From the NCBI GenBank assembly GCA_037043015.1, contig CM073324.1, positions 2,535,413-2,599,412 of the forward strand: 64,000 nt of DNA. Reading direction: 5' to 3'. Of this stretch, positions 23,791 through 34,784 are shown piece by piece (within the stretch, counting starts at the first letter, position 1; each line of letters starts with the position of its first letter). The notes below the pieces were generated by a model that saw only the letters and a program-made list of their open reading frames with translations, ran no database searches and was not told the DNA's origin. Source of the stretch: Bryum argenteum (lineage: Eukaryota; Streptophyta; Bryopsida; Bryales; Bryaceae). Both the position numbers and the translations under genes were made by a program.

Positions 23791-26700
23791 TGTCGTGAGT
23801 TACCAGACCGAGAAGACCAAAAACAGCACAATTTTACTTATGCAACCAAGCAAAATGGTTCGCCTTCCGGGTAACGTTCACGGAGATTCTCGTGAAGTGT
23901 GAAGACCAAATGAAATCCGGACCAACAACCTATGGACGCTACAACGACGAGAAAACGTTCTAATCTACCGGATTAGGGAACTCGGGAATTAAGACCAACT
24001 AATAATACTTAAACCCAAAACCCAGGGTGACGGTAGATTTCGATCCGGTTGCCTTCCTTACAACTCGATTAATATTACGGCGGTTAGGGCTGTTTGTGCG
24101 GGGTGATTTAATTTAACCTCCGTGAATCCTCGGAGGGGTTCTTCTGTGAGTTTTCGAGAGAGTACGGAAGGGGCACTCTCCTCCGGTTGATTAGGGTGAT
24201 TTGGAATTTCACCTATACTTATATCTCTCTCTCTTTCTCTCTCTCGGGGTTCCTCCCTTACAACCGCCGCTACCACTTGATAAATTCCCTCAAACGGTAG
24301 GTCACACCGCGGCCGTCCGGTTCTCTCCTTCTTCCCGAGCGACACAACTTGTGATCCGGTCCGCGGTGAGTAGCATCCCACTACTCGGCCCACAAGATCT
24401 CCTACTACGCACCCGGCGGTTAGGCTGGTGTCCGGGATTGGGGGCTACTCCTTCGTGGACTTTCCTCACCCGAATATCCCATCCGGGGGGGGGTGCGGGG
24501 TGGCTTTACTCACCAATCCCGGCTCTCTGCCCGATCCGGTTAGAGTCACGACCTCCCCTCCCTTGGGCACTTGCTACAACTCCTCCGGGACGTTCGGACT
24601 CCTCTCACTAGGACCTCTCTTGCGACGGTGTCACCCTCCGGTTATTCCCCTCTCGGATATCTCGGACTCGTAACTACCGAGACCAACAAGGGACTTCTGT
24701 ATCCACTACCGGTTTCCAAACCTCACCTTGCACAAAAGACCAAGCAAATCACTCGCATGCACACACACTGACAAGGACGCAAAGTTTAGATGCAAAATTG
24801 AGCCTTTACTCGCTCGAGGGGGTGGATCGCGGGGAAAGACCCGAAGGACTCCGCAGAGCCTTCGGTAAATATGAAGGTTCGGATTTCCGGAAACCTTATC
24901 GGATCCGAATTCCCGGGTCTCCGAGATTTCCGGGTGAGTGGCCAAAAGGGCATCTACTATTTCTAGCTACTTCTAACCTAACTAATGACTAACTAATCTT
25001 CTTTCGGCGGCGCGGGCGCTCGAGGGGGGCGACGGCGGGGTATTCCTCCCGAAAGTGCTCGCCAACTCGCGGGGAGGAATCGCCTCCCGATCACCCGGGT
25101 GTAGAAGTAAAACCTCGGGTTTTCTTGTGTCCTCCAGTTCTTCCACTGTCCCGGAGTGCCTTCAACTTTGAGGGAGGGGGCGCGGGATGGACTTCCTCTT
25201 CTTCATGCGGAACCACGGGCTCCTCTCTCTATTCTCTGCGGGGCCACGGGTTCATCTCGATGACCTGTTCACCCGGATCTCCGACCTCGTTGTCTTGGGC
25301 CTCCGGGTGAGCCGCTACTTCCTCGATCCGCTCGGGAAGTCCCGACCCTTCTCTGTGGCACCGTCAACCGGGATCTCATCCGGTTGTTGAGAGGGGTTCA
25401 CCTCTCCTTCCACCACCTGCTCCACCTCGGAGGGACCGGGTAGTCTGTCTCACCCGGGTATCATCTCCCGAGGGGAGTTGTTGCGGCTTGTTCTCCTCCT
25501 GTCCTCCGAACGCCACCATCGATCGGGATCCTCTGCTCCTCCGAAACGGGCGGGGATACTCCTTCCACCTCCATGGGCACCGGCCCCTCCGGCACCTGCG
25601 GGGGTGCGATTACCTCCCCTTCCGGGAGGGCTTCCTGAATCTCCACGTGGGGGAGGGCCCCCAACAACCTACCCGTAAGAGTCCGGAACTCTTTTAGGCA
25701 CTGGTTGATGCCGGTTGCGTGCCTCCTGAGCAGCTCCAGGGATTGGGGTGACTCACTGATCCCAATCCGAGCATCATAGAAGGCCGCCTTCGTTTGAGCC
25801 TCTGCATCCGGTTGCAGCACCTTCAAGATGGAGTGCAGCACCGTCCGATCAATGTTCTGCAACCTCTGGAGTGCAGCCTCCTGCTCCTCCACAACCCTCC
25901 TGAGGGCTTCCACCTCCGGATGTGCCTCCGTGTCCGAGGGGTCCGGTCCACACTGGACTCCCACGGATGCCTTCTCCTTTGGCCGGGCCTTCAGCACCAG
26001 CTCTACCTTCTCCCTCCTCAGCTTGGCCGTTTCCCGCTGCATCTCCTCGGCCAACTCCGGGTACCTCTCCACGTTGGGGGTCTGGAAAACCCGCTCGAGT
26101 CGCGCCAGGGAGGTGAACAATTGTTCATTCTCCCTATCTACCTCTTCCATGGCCAGCCGGATGGGGTGGAGGATACCCTCGCTGGGTATCCGGTAGTAGG
26201 GGCGGGGGAGCACCGGGGTGGTGTTGCCCGTCCCGGGGGTCACATGTCCTCTGTGGGATGACTCCGGAGCTGCCACTGATGCTGGAGTGGCCGGGGCGGG
26301 GTCACTCCTCTGCTCCGGTAGCTCGGTCGGGAGGTATGGCCCTCTCCGGGTGTTCTCTTCCTCTCGCAATGAGCAGCCTCCTCTTCACCTTGGGTGGCTC
26401 TCGGGATCGGCTCTGCTATCGGGCGAGAGCCGGATCTCGCATCGGTGAGGGGTCCGGACTTGGGGCACGCTCCTCCTCGACGGCCCTCTGGTGTGCCACC
26501 GGACTCGCCCGACCTCTTCCTCTTCTTGGCCTTGCGCTTGAGGTTGGGTACTCTCCCTCCCGGGGGCCTCCGGGTGGAGGCACCTCCGCAATAGCCTCTC
26601 GCGCATGACCACCTCCTCATTCGGGACCCTCTGTATCACCGGGGTGGGATTCGGACGGAGAACGTCTTCTCCCAAAGCCGGTCGTATCCTTCCTCCTCAC

Positions 26701-28360
26701 CCCTCGGGATGGTCTTGCCTGTCGAGGTGGGGCTTCCTCTTCCTCCTCTTCCTCGCTCGGCCCTCCTCCTCCGCGGATTGGTCTCCACCCGCCTCGGCTA
26801 TCTCCTCGGCCCTTCACTGCTGGGCTCTTGTCCTCCGGATGAGGGGGACGATCTCTTCTTCTTCTTCCTCTTCCTCCTCTCGCATTCGGCATGAGCAGGG
26901 GAGGGCATTGTCTCGAGAATTCCGGGTGGGGTTCACCCGGCTACTTCTTTCTCCTGGGTGGCCACCCGGGGTGCCATCTTTGGTCCGGCTTGGCCGGGCC
27001 CCACCGCTCTGGCTTTGTCGAGTGGCGAGTTCCGTGACCCCTCCGGTCGGTAGCCCGGACTTGCTCCATCTCCTCCCGGATTCGGAAGAGGTTGGCCCTG
27101 CGGATCTCCGGATGGGAGGTCGTGCTTCTCGTGCGGTAGAATATCTCCCGGTCGGTGAGGATGCCGTGCCGTTGGTAGAGGTGGAAGATGTAGGGGGCGG
27201 TGGGCACCCCTTCGATTCCCAATCTTCATCACCTCCCATTGTACCACCTCGCTCGATGATGTGGTGCCACCCGACCGCATCCGTCCATCGTAATTCCCCA
27301 AAATAGCCTTCATCGCCTTCACGTGTGCGGTGGTCGGCTTGTCGGTGAGTATGGGGAGGAGAAACCGGAGGAGGCGCGTCACCGGGGTCCTTGCGGTCCT
27401 CGGTTTGAACCCGTCTTTCTCCGTTGGCCCCTTGCGGAACCGGTTCCTCAATCCGTCGTCGCCCTTCTTCTTGATGTAGCCGATCGGGAGTCCGGGAATT
27501 TGTAAGTCGCCCTCAATGGCGAGGTCCCGATTATCCGTCTTCCCCTCGAAGTGCGTCACATACATCTCGGGAAGCGGTGGGTGACGGTCTCTCGATGATG
27601 GCCAGTCCGCCCAGTCCCACGGGGCATCGTACGACCCGGCGCACCCCATCCGGAGGAGGCCATCCTCGGCTCCGCTTTGGTGCGGTGGCGGCTCGGCACT
27701 GCGGCTTCACCGACTTGAGGGGAATCGGCATCCCCGATCGCCACGGGGCCACCTCCCTCCTCTTTGGCATTGCTCCCGGTCTCTCGTAGTCGCCGGAACT
27801 ATTCTCTCCCTGCTTTCCCGGACTGATTCCGGTAGAAACCCTACTTCCAGAAACCCTAATCTCTCCAAACTCTGCTTTTCCAACACCCTCGGATCGCTGA
27901 GCTCTCAAACTCGCTCTATCTCTCAAAACGCGCGGACTGGAATGGTTGAGAATGGAGGCGGCGGCTCCTAATAACAACAAACCGGAACTCTCCCTCCGAG
28001 ACATCATCACCCAGCGCTCGAGACGTACACCGGGAAGTACCTCGGTCATCATTGAGCCGCCGGTGATTATGTCGGGCGCCCGCGAGTTTTCCGGCCCTTT
28101 CTCCGGGTCGACCGGCGGCCCCGGTCATCAACCCGGTAGGAGAACCGGCCCATCCGGGCATCTCAGGGTATCAGCCGGGTATCAACCCGGGTATCCGGTA
28201 AGCTTTAGAATCCCCTAAGGTTAGCCGGAAGAATCCTATCACAAAAGTACTATCTACGAACCGGGTTAAGCAGGCCGGTTTTTATTCCTACTTGCTAAAT
28301 CAGCTATTTTACTCCTAATTAATTGCTAAAAACAAAAATATTGGAGAACAGGGTTCGACA
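23791..28360 (-). mobile_element. TG...CA element family, copy C (full-length, reverse)
   Basis: Both termini are present: the 3' end at 23791 (forward-strand TGTCGTGAGTTACC) and the 5' end at 28360 (forward-strand GGGTTCGACA). Its 4570 bp equals the length of copy D. It carries the same coding-like parts and a CT-rich microsatellite. It is more diverged from A, B and D than those are from each other, so it is probably an older copy. It is broken by several lesions. The flanks GAAAG and AGTAG do not form a target duplication. Confidence 0.78.
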
Positions 28361-29155
28361 AGTAGCTATATACATATTGAGTTAGAAGGGTTGCTAGCTA
28401 TACGTTGGACATCGACCTCAGAGTGTATGGGTTGGGGTGTTGCACTTTATCTTTTCTTATTATTGTAGTAGCTGTGTCCATAATTTGTGTCTGTAGCTTT
28501 TGTTGGTGATGAATTTATTGCAGGTTGTACTATCAGCTCTTTGTTGATATATTTCTCTACTGGCCTATGTATCAATGTTGGAATGTTTTGGGATTTTGCT
28601 TTGAAGAAGAGTAATAATGAGTCTTTGCTTGGCCTGTATTACTTACTAGAGATTACTAGGCGTTTTTCTTTTGTAAAGGGTTTAGGATTTAGGGTTTAGG
28701 GTTTGTTGATTTTGACGAAATGCCTGTCTCGGTACCGAGACTCATATCGGATGTCATGGATGCTAGTCTCACGAAATGCCTGTCTCGGTACCGAGACTCA
28801 TATCGGATGTCATGGATGCTAGTCTCACGAAATGCCTGTCTCGGTACCGAGACTCATATCGGATGTCATGGATGCTAGTCTCACGAAATGCCTGTCTCGG
28901 TACCGAGACTCATATTGGGGATGTTGGTTCGGGTCAGCAAATCGTGATGAGGTCGTTTGGGATGCTGGTTCGGTTCAATATATCAACACCTGCTGGTTCG
29001 GTTCAATATGTCAACACCTTCTGATGTCACGGGTGCACACCACGGAATCTTGCTGGAGAGCAGAATTTTGTTGAGATCTAGTTGTAACAAGTTGGAATTA
29101 GTATCACTTGGTTAATCGTTGACAGTCATTGATTGATTTTTCTCATGTGCTACAC
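28361..29155. promoter_or_regulatory. Upstream region of the ParB/methyltransferase-like gene
   Basis: Between copy C and the ATG at 29156. It contains a short TTTAGGG-type tract (about 28679-28703), equivalent to a plant telo-box on the opposite strand, and the 4x56-bp palindrome-bearing array. A short duplicated phrase (TGCTGGTTCGGTTCAATAT, near 28960 and 28990) lies between array and gene. I see no definite TATA box. Confidence 0.4.
28715..28917 (+). repeat. 56-bp tandem repeat, about 3.6 copies, each with a perfect 16-bp palindrome
   Basis: Units start ACGAAATGCCTG at 28715, 28771, 28827 and 28883, an exact 56-bp period. Each contains GTCTCGGTACCGAGAC, which is its own reverse complement over 16 bases. 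The four units are nearly identical, so the array is recent or homogenised. It ends about 240 bp before the gene at 29156. Confidence 0.95.
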
Positions 29156-32100
29156 ATGGACAGTGAGAAAGACTACTATGGTGGAGACGCGGCCTCTTTG
29201 ATCGAGAACCACGTAAGTGTGTAAAGTTCAATATCTCGATGGCAGATTTTAATGTTGGCGGTAGATTTTTGTTTTGGCTAATGATTTTCAATTCTCGTTA
29301 AAAAATGTCGTGTGCATTCTAGTGAGATTAATCTTGTAGATAGTTTGATTGAGTTAATTATTGTGGACTTAGTTATACCTTATACCTTGGTCCTTCATCA
29401 TTTAAATATTGAACTTTGTTTTGTAGGTACAGAGTCTCGCTGCCCAGGATTTACCCGCTAATTCTTCACCAGTAGTGATTGAAGCTTCAAGAGAGAATGC
29501 CATTGATTTAGATTCTGATGAAGGTCAAGATGAGGCTGAAGAGGGGTTTGAAGAAAAAGATGCATTTGACGGAGATGAAGATGACATCAGATCCCGCCAG
29601 AAATTGAATTCTGTGACCACGATCTGTCAACTGAGAGTCCAACCTTTTAGTTCATCGAGGTTCAATATTCCCCTATGTAGGATGTTGGCCATGCCTATAG
29701 TGAGGCCAACACTCTCCACTGATCTTGCTAAATTAGAGCAAGAATTTATCCATGGCTATAGAGAAGGCTCCTCTGTTTTCTATGTGACAATAACAGATGA
29801 AGAAGGCAAAACACATGAGGTTACTCAAGCTCATAAGGCATCCTGGGGTCCCATTTGGAGTGCCAAAAATGAAGAATTCAATTCTTTTCTTCAGTCCGTT
29901 CCGGAGTTGGCTAATTTCAAGAATTTGATGTTCTTTGTATGTGACGGGAACCACAGACGCCAGGCTTGGTTAAATCATATTCAAAGGCTTCACAACAAAG
30001 AAGAAGCTTGGCATTACTCAGTCGATAGCATCCTCCTTGATACAAAAGGAAAAATTGGTGTTGTTATGCAAGTGATGCATAACATTAACAAGTAAGTTTT
30101 ATTTCTTGAGTTGAATTCTTCTCTATGTAAAATACTTTGATTGCACAGTATTATAATATGCTAATGCCCTCTCTTTGATTGATAATTGCAGACATACTGA
30201 AGACTCTCACGTTAAGACCAACCTTGTTCACACCCTATTTAGAGTTCAGAAATACGGTCTCATGCCACTTGAACAGTATCAAGATATATTGACTCCATCG
30301 GAGATCAAGAGGTGCAAGAAATCTCAAAATGCAAAGAAGACGTGGTATACATTGAATCTGCATGTATTCACGAACTTCATCTTCCAGGTATGATCTATAT
30401 GTAAATTGGCGCACTTTCATATATTAGGGATGAGGATGTCTCCTTTGCTGATTTGGGTATATGTTTTCACTAAAAGTACAGGTGACGTTTGATATATTTT
30501 GTATATTGTTGTATGCAATTTGTTTAACATATGATATATTGATATTAACTTAATTAAAATGACAAATAAATGTGTAGAATTATAGCCTTTTGAGTGACAA
30601 AGTCTACTTTTTTTGCAGCACGAACTTGGACTTGCAGCAGATGAGGGTGTTCGACAACTCGTGGAGCAATCAGACGGAAATGTGTCCGCTGCTGAAAAAG
30701 CAGTTGCGATGAAGGTCGCTACTAAAAAGAGAGCCGAGGCACTTCATAAGAAAATGTCAAAACTAGTTGCTGTAGCAAACCCGGAGTTGATGAAGGGATG
30801 GCTTCGAGAGAGGTATGAACTCTATTTCTAAAATCCATTTTTATTCTTCAATTAATACTATGACTCCGTGTGGTTCTAATAAATCGCTCTTTTTTTCTGA
30901 TTGGCGCCACTATAATCTTAACTCGATAACACCAAAACTAAACATAGAGAAGCTGCAGTTGATTGTTACCGCAAAAGCATCTGCCGCTTATAAAATCAAA
31001 TGGTTGGAATATTTTAATTCTTCTGCATCAACACGCGAGGCCCGCAAAGTGCCCCCCAAGCCCACCAACGAGGAGAAACTGGGTGTCTTCCTTGCAAAAG
31101 CGTGCTTTTGGGCCGGAGTGAGTTCGTTATATCAAACTGTGTTGATTTTATCAAATGAGTGAGTTCGTTATATCTGATATTTTGTAATTACAAATAAACA
31201 TTGATTTCCATATAATCAATTCAAGTAACAATACTCCTTCTTTTCCCACAGATATCCGAGGAGGCTTCGATTATCTTTGAAGAAATTGTGCGTCAAGATA
31301 GGTAGTTATCGATTTTGAAAAACCTAGCGAGCCCTTAACTTTGGCCGCATACATCGAGGATTTGTAGGATGAAGTTATGGGACAATGCGTTCCATACTTT
31401 CTTCCGAGCGAGGATGCTTTTAACAAAACTCACGAATTTGTGAGTTTTAATGGAACCGACTTGATTGTGCGAAGAGTACTCTTTCGGTGAGTATTTCTTT
31501 CCAAATTTTATTGTTCTTATATTTCGCTTAGTGATTTAGTTTATCGTGTTTAAAACATTTTGATTGCAAGGTATACATTTATGACCTTATTTTTACTCGC
31601 AGGTATTTCAAGTACGAACTCTTTTCAAAAGGAGCAATAAGCAAGGAAGATCTCCCCATATTTCTATCTCGCATGGCTTGATAGGTCAAATTCAACGTGC
31701 ATGTTCTCAAAGAAATCAACAAATAAGACACGTGGTCAACCTCGCACCTCACGGGAGGTGGATGGTACCTGATTGCGCCCAGTTTCACTCCTTCCTTTGA
31801 AACTGAACTAAGGAAGTCAAGGGATGCAGTTGGAGAATCTGGTGTTGAGATGGTTGATTTACAAGGCATAGAAGACGAGCATGAGAGGGCAAAGGCGCTC
31901 TCGCGACGTCTAGAAGAAGATAGGAAGAAAGCGCTTAAGGTGAAGGAAGCAGAGGAGAAAGCGGCACGAGAAAGAAAACGAGAAACTTTTTAAGTCTGCG
32001 GAGAAGATTAACAAGAGGGGGAAAAAGAAGATGAACCCTCCTCCAGAGCCAGAAGGTAAAAGCCCACCTGGGCATAGTCCCACATACGACTCTGGTTCTC

Positions 32101-33950
32101 ATGCTCCAACTCAATCAAGAGGAACCAAACGTGATTACTCTTATGAGCAGCTAAGCCAAGGAATCCTTGTTTTCACATCAATTGAGGAGGATGATGGCCA
32201 AGTCGGAGAGTGGATACAAAATAGCTCACTAGAGCAAGTCCTTGGTGGCGACACGGGCAACTTTAGCCCTTTATTTGACGATTTGAAGAGCTTCATTTCT
32301 AAGGTACTACTGTGTTTAATTATCTTGTGTTTATAATTGTTGGACATGTCGACCCCTTTTTGATAGAGTTTTTGGCTAATTCCTTAAGATATTTATTAGT
32401 TCTTTACTGCATTGATGTGGTAAGTTTCATTTGAATTCATGTATGTCTCTTTCTGTATATTATAGCTCCAAGTTGATTAAGTTGCGCATACTTTATTGTT
32501 TTTTCTGAGCTTTCACATAACAAAAACATTGTTTATTCATGCGCAGCATTCAAGTGACAAAGCCCGGCGTTATAAGGGATGTGCTGCGAATGTACCCTGC
32601 GTAGACTTGATTCTTGCAGATCTTCCAGAGGGTCTTCCTGTTCCAGGAATTTCGAATCCACCTTCGTCTATCCCTTCCTGGAACATAGAATCTGAGGATT
32701 GGTTACAAACACTCTTTGATTTTGCAGACCATCACCTGCAAGACGATGGAGCAATAATTCTATTTCATCCATTCCGAATGACTACGAAGTCAAAAATACT
32801 TGGATATTGTTCCACGTATGGATTTGTTGTTCGTAAGGAGTGGTGGGGTATGAACCGCCTTCACCTGACGTCCCCAATTAATCAAGCCTTAACGGTATGA
32901 TTAAGTTTGTAAAACTAACTTTCCATTTCACTTGTTGAAATATGCATAATGATTTTTATCTTCTGTTGTAAGTAAACTAATAAACCTGTTTTTGTAATTT
33001 GCAGACCATGAGGTTTGGGATAACCTTAGTTGTAAGGAGCATTCCAGGGGTGTCTGCCTCCAGATTTTGCTTTCAACACATCCCCCGCACTAGACCGTCT
33101 CGGTGTTGATGTGGCACGTGATGACATCCTCGAACTTGGTGTCAAAGGAGGATCAAGCGATGGATGGACCCATGCCATGGCGTGGTCGTCGTGAAAAATC
33201 CGTCGTTCTCTTGCGCAGATGCTCATTGTGGCAACTTCTTCGCTGGAGATATTGTTCTAGACTCGCACTGCGACTACGGGTATGTTCTGATCTCTCTTCC
33301 TGTTTATATAGGTAATTGTTAGCAATTTCATATTAATATATTTCATTGGTGTTTGAAAGCTGAACTTCATTGTTGTTTTTATCTTGCAGGAGCTTCTATT
33401 CATGCGTGCCGCAATGTGAACCGTCACATTGCGGCATTAGAGGCTGATGCGGAAATATTTGATGCCTTGATTGCTCCTCTAATTCGATTTTCTCCTGCTA
33501 TTGAAGGGATATCAAGAGATGTTATATCTGAGGATCCCGATAGCGAAGTCATTGTTGTTCAGAAGATCGTGAAGAAGTCAAGGTTTAGTAAGTGAGTATA
33601 GCTATATTTCTTACTACTAGCGTTATATTTTACTACTAGCGTTATATTTTATGATTTACTTGTGTATGTAGCGGTTTTATGAACATGTTGTCATTTGCAT
33701 TTGCAGAAGCGGTAATTTGAGATACCCTATTCACCGCCCTTTTTTTTGTGACCCTAAGTTCTATCCAAGCCCTCCAAAGTCTTGGGAACTCCTTAAATAC
33801 GCAAAATGACGCGTGACCAATCGATTAGCGGAAGGTGCATATCGTACATTTACACCTAAGAAGTTGATGCTAAGAGGTATTGAATATGTTGATTTAGAAG
33901 CTGTTGAGTCTAAGGATGAAGGCTCTTCAGGGGCAGAGAGTTCGTCCTGA
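29156..33950 (+). CDS. ParB-like domain fused to a DNA-methyltransferase-like domain, 11 exons, degraded
   Basis: Probable exons: 29156-29212, 29427-30091, 30192-30387, 30619-30812, 30948-31117, 31252-31486, 31603-32303, 32547-32893, 33005-33279, 33390-33591, 33707-33950, all with GT-AG borders. The acidic N-terminus includes AIDLDSDEGQDE. Exon 2 holds a ParB/sulfiredoxin-like fold ending in FVCDGNHRRQAW. A charged middle (Lys/Glu-rich, about 31870-32040) follows. Exon 8 has VDLILADLPEG at the place of a methyltransferase DPPY motif, and DDGAIILFHP. Exons 9-10 have VLDSHCDYG and ASIHACRNVNRHIAALEAD, matching the FxGxG SAM-binding motif region. The motif order (IV before I) is that of beta-class amino-methyltransferases. 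ParB-methylase fusions are known from prophages. Frame breaks occur between exons 4 and 5, within exons 6, 7 and 9 and at the exon 9/10 junction, plus in-frame stops, so it is probably a pseudogene. Both catalytic motifs are also atypical. Confidence 0.6.
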
Positions 33951-34752
33951 AGTCTCTTTGGCATCATCTGATTAAGTTATGTCATTTTGATTATATGTTT
34001 TACATACAGTTTTATGTCTTATTGCCTATATGATATTATCTCTTTGTTTTTGATTGTTCGGTGTTCTTTTTGTGCAATGATCTTCATGAATTCTCTCAGA
34101 TAATGTATTCTATTTTAAAATTTGTTCATAAATATAGGGTTCATTTTCTATTCTTTGGTACTAGACATGTGTATTTCAGAATATTCACTCAATGAGCGAT
34201 GAACGTTACATATTTTGTTATAGAAATCTATTCTCAAATCTCAAAGCAGTCACGGTCATTTGATGAGATTTGAAAACTCGTTATGTGTACCCACTTGTCT
34301 AACTTTTCTTATAACAATCACTCCCTTGATTCTCAAAATTCCCCCAAGTGCATGTACCTCGAGACATAGGCATAATTTTTTCCCTAAAATGTTTATTTAT
34401 ATTCAAATTTTACTACCTAAACCAAGGTCATAGGGTATGCTTCACTCAACAATAAATTCCAAAATTTCAGAAAATGTACCTCTCACCGCTTACTAAATAG
34501 CTTTTTCCACAAAGAATGACGTAAACCCTAAATACATAAGAACTGTCATATTCACTTAATAATATTGATTATCTCAGAAGTGGTGAACTAAGACCCTTTT
34601 CCAATACACACGGGAGCAGAATCATCTACCACGGGTTTGGGGTACTTAATACCCTAAAAATAAACAATTAAACATTTTAATACAACCCATTCAGCGGTAA
34701 TAGGGTCTTCATCTTCGATAAAAAAAATTCAAATCGTGCAAAAAATTCACGC
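33951..34752. other. AT-rich noncoding flank
   Basis: This is the 3' flank of the ParB/methyltransferase-like gene up to the right inverted repeat. It is AT-rich and contains nothing I recognise. Confidence 0.5.
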
Positions 34753-34784
34753 TCACTGCTCTACGCTCACCGCTCTCCGCTCAC
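34753..34784 (-). repeat. Right terminal inverted repeat of the 20.4-kb segment
   Basis: On the reverse strand this reads two 14-bp units of the GTGAGCRKAGAGCR type followed by GTGA. It matches 28 of 32 positions of 14381-14412 and directly abuts gypsy protease-region sequence. Confidence 0.75.

Larger units (their letters stand above)
14381..34784. mobile_element. 20.4-kb inverted-repeat-bounded segment with transposase and ParB/methyltransferase-like gene
   Basis: The ends are 32-bp inverted repeats matching at 28 of 32 positions. Each is built from two tandem 14-bp units of the form GTGAGCRGAGAGCR. Outside both ends lie two parts of what appears to be one gypsy fossil in the same orientation, which is what an insertion would leave. 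Inside are a SWIM-finger transposase gene, a divergent small gene, TG...CA copy C (a later insertion) and an 11-exon gene. Without copy C the segment would be about 15.8 kb. I compared 3-9 bp flanks and found no target-site duplication, so whether this is a single transposon remains an inference. Confidence 0.6.

Noticed and set aside
28679-28703. Interstitial telomere array
   Set aside because: Only about three imperfect TTTAGGG units, too short for a telomere relic; kept only as a telo-box-like motif.
28715-29074. Forward open frames with repeated MPVSVPRLISDVMDASLTK
   Set aside because: They are read through the noncoding 56-bp tandem array; frame changes every unit because 56 is not a multiple of 3.
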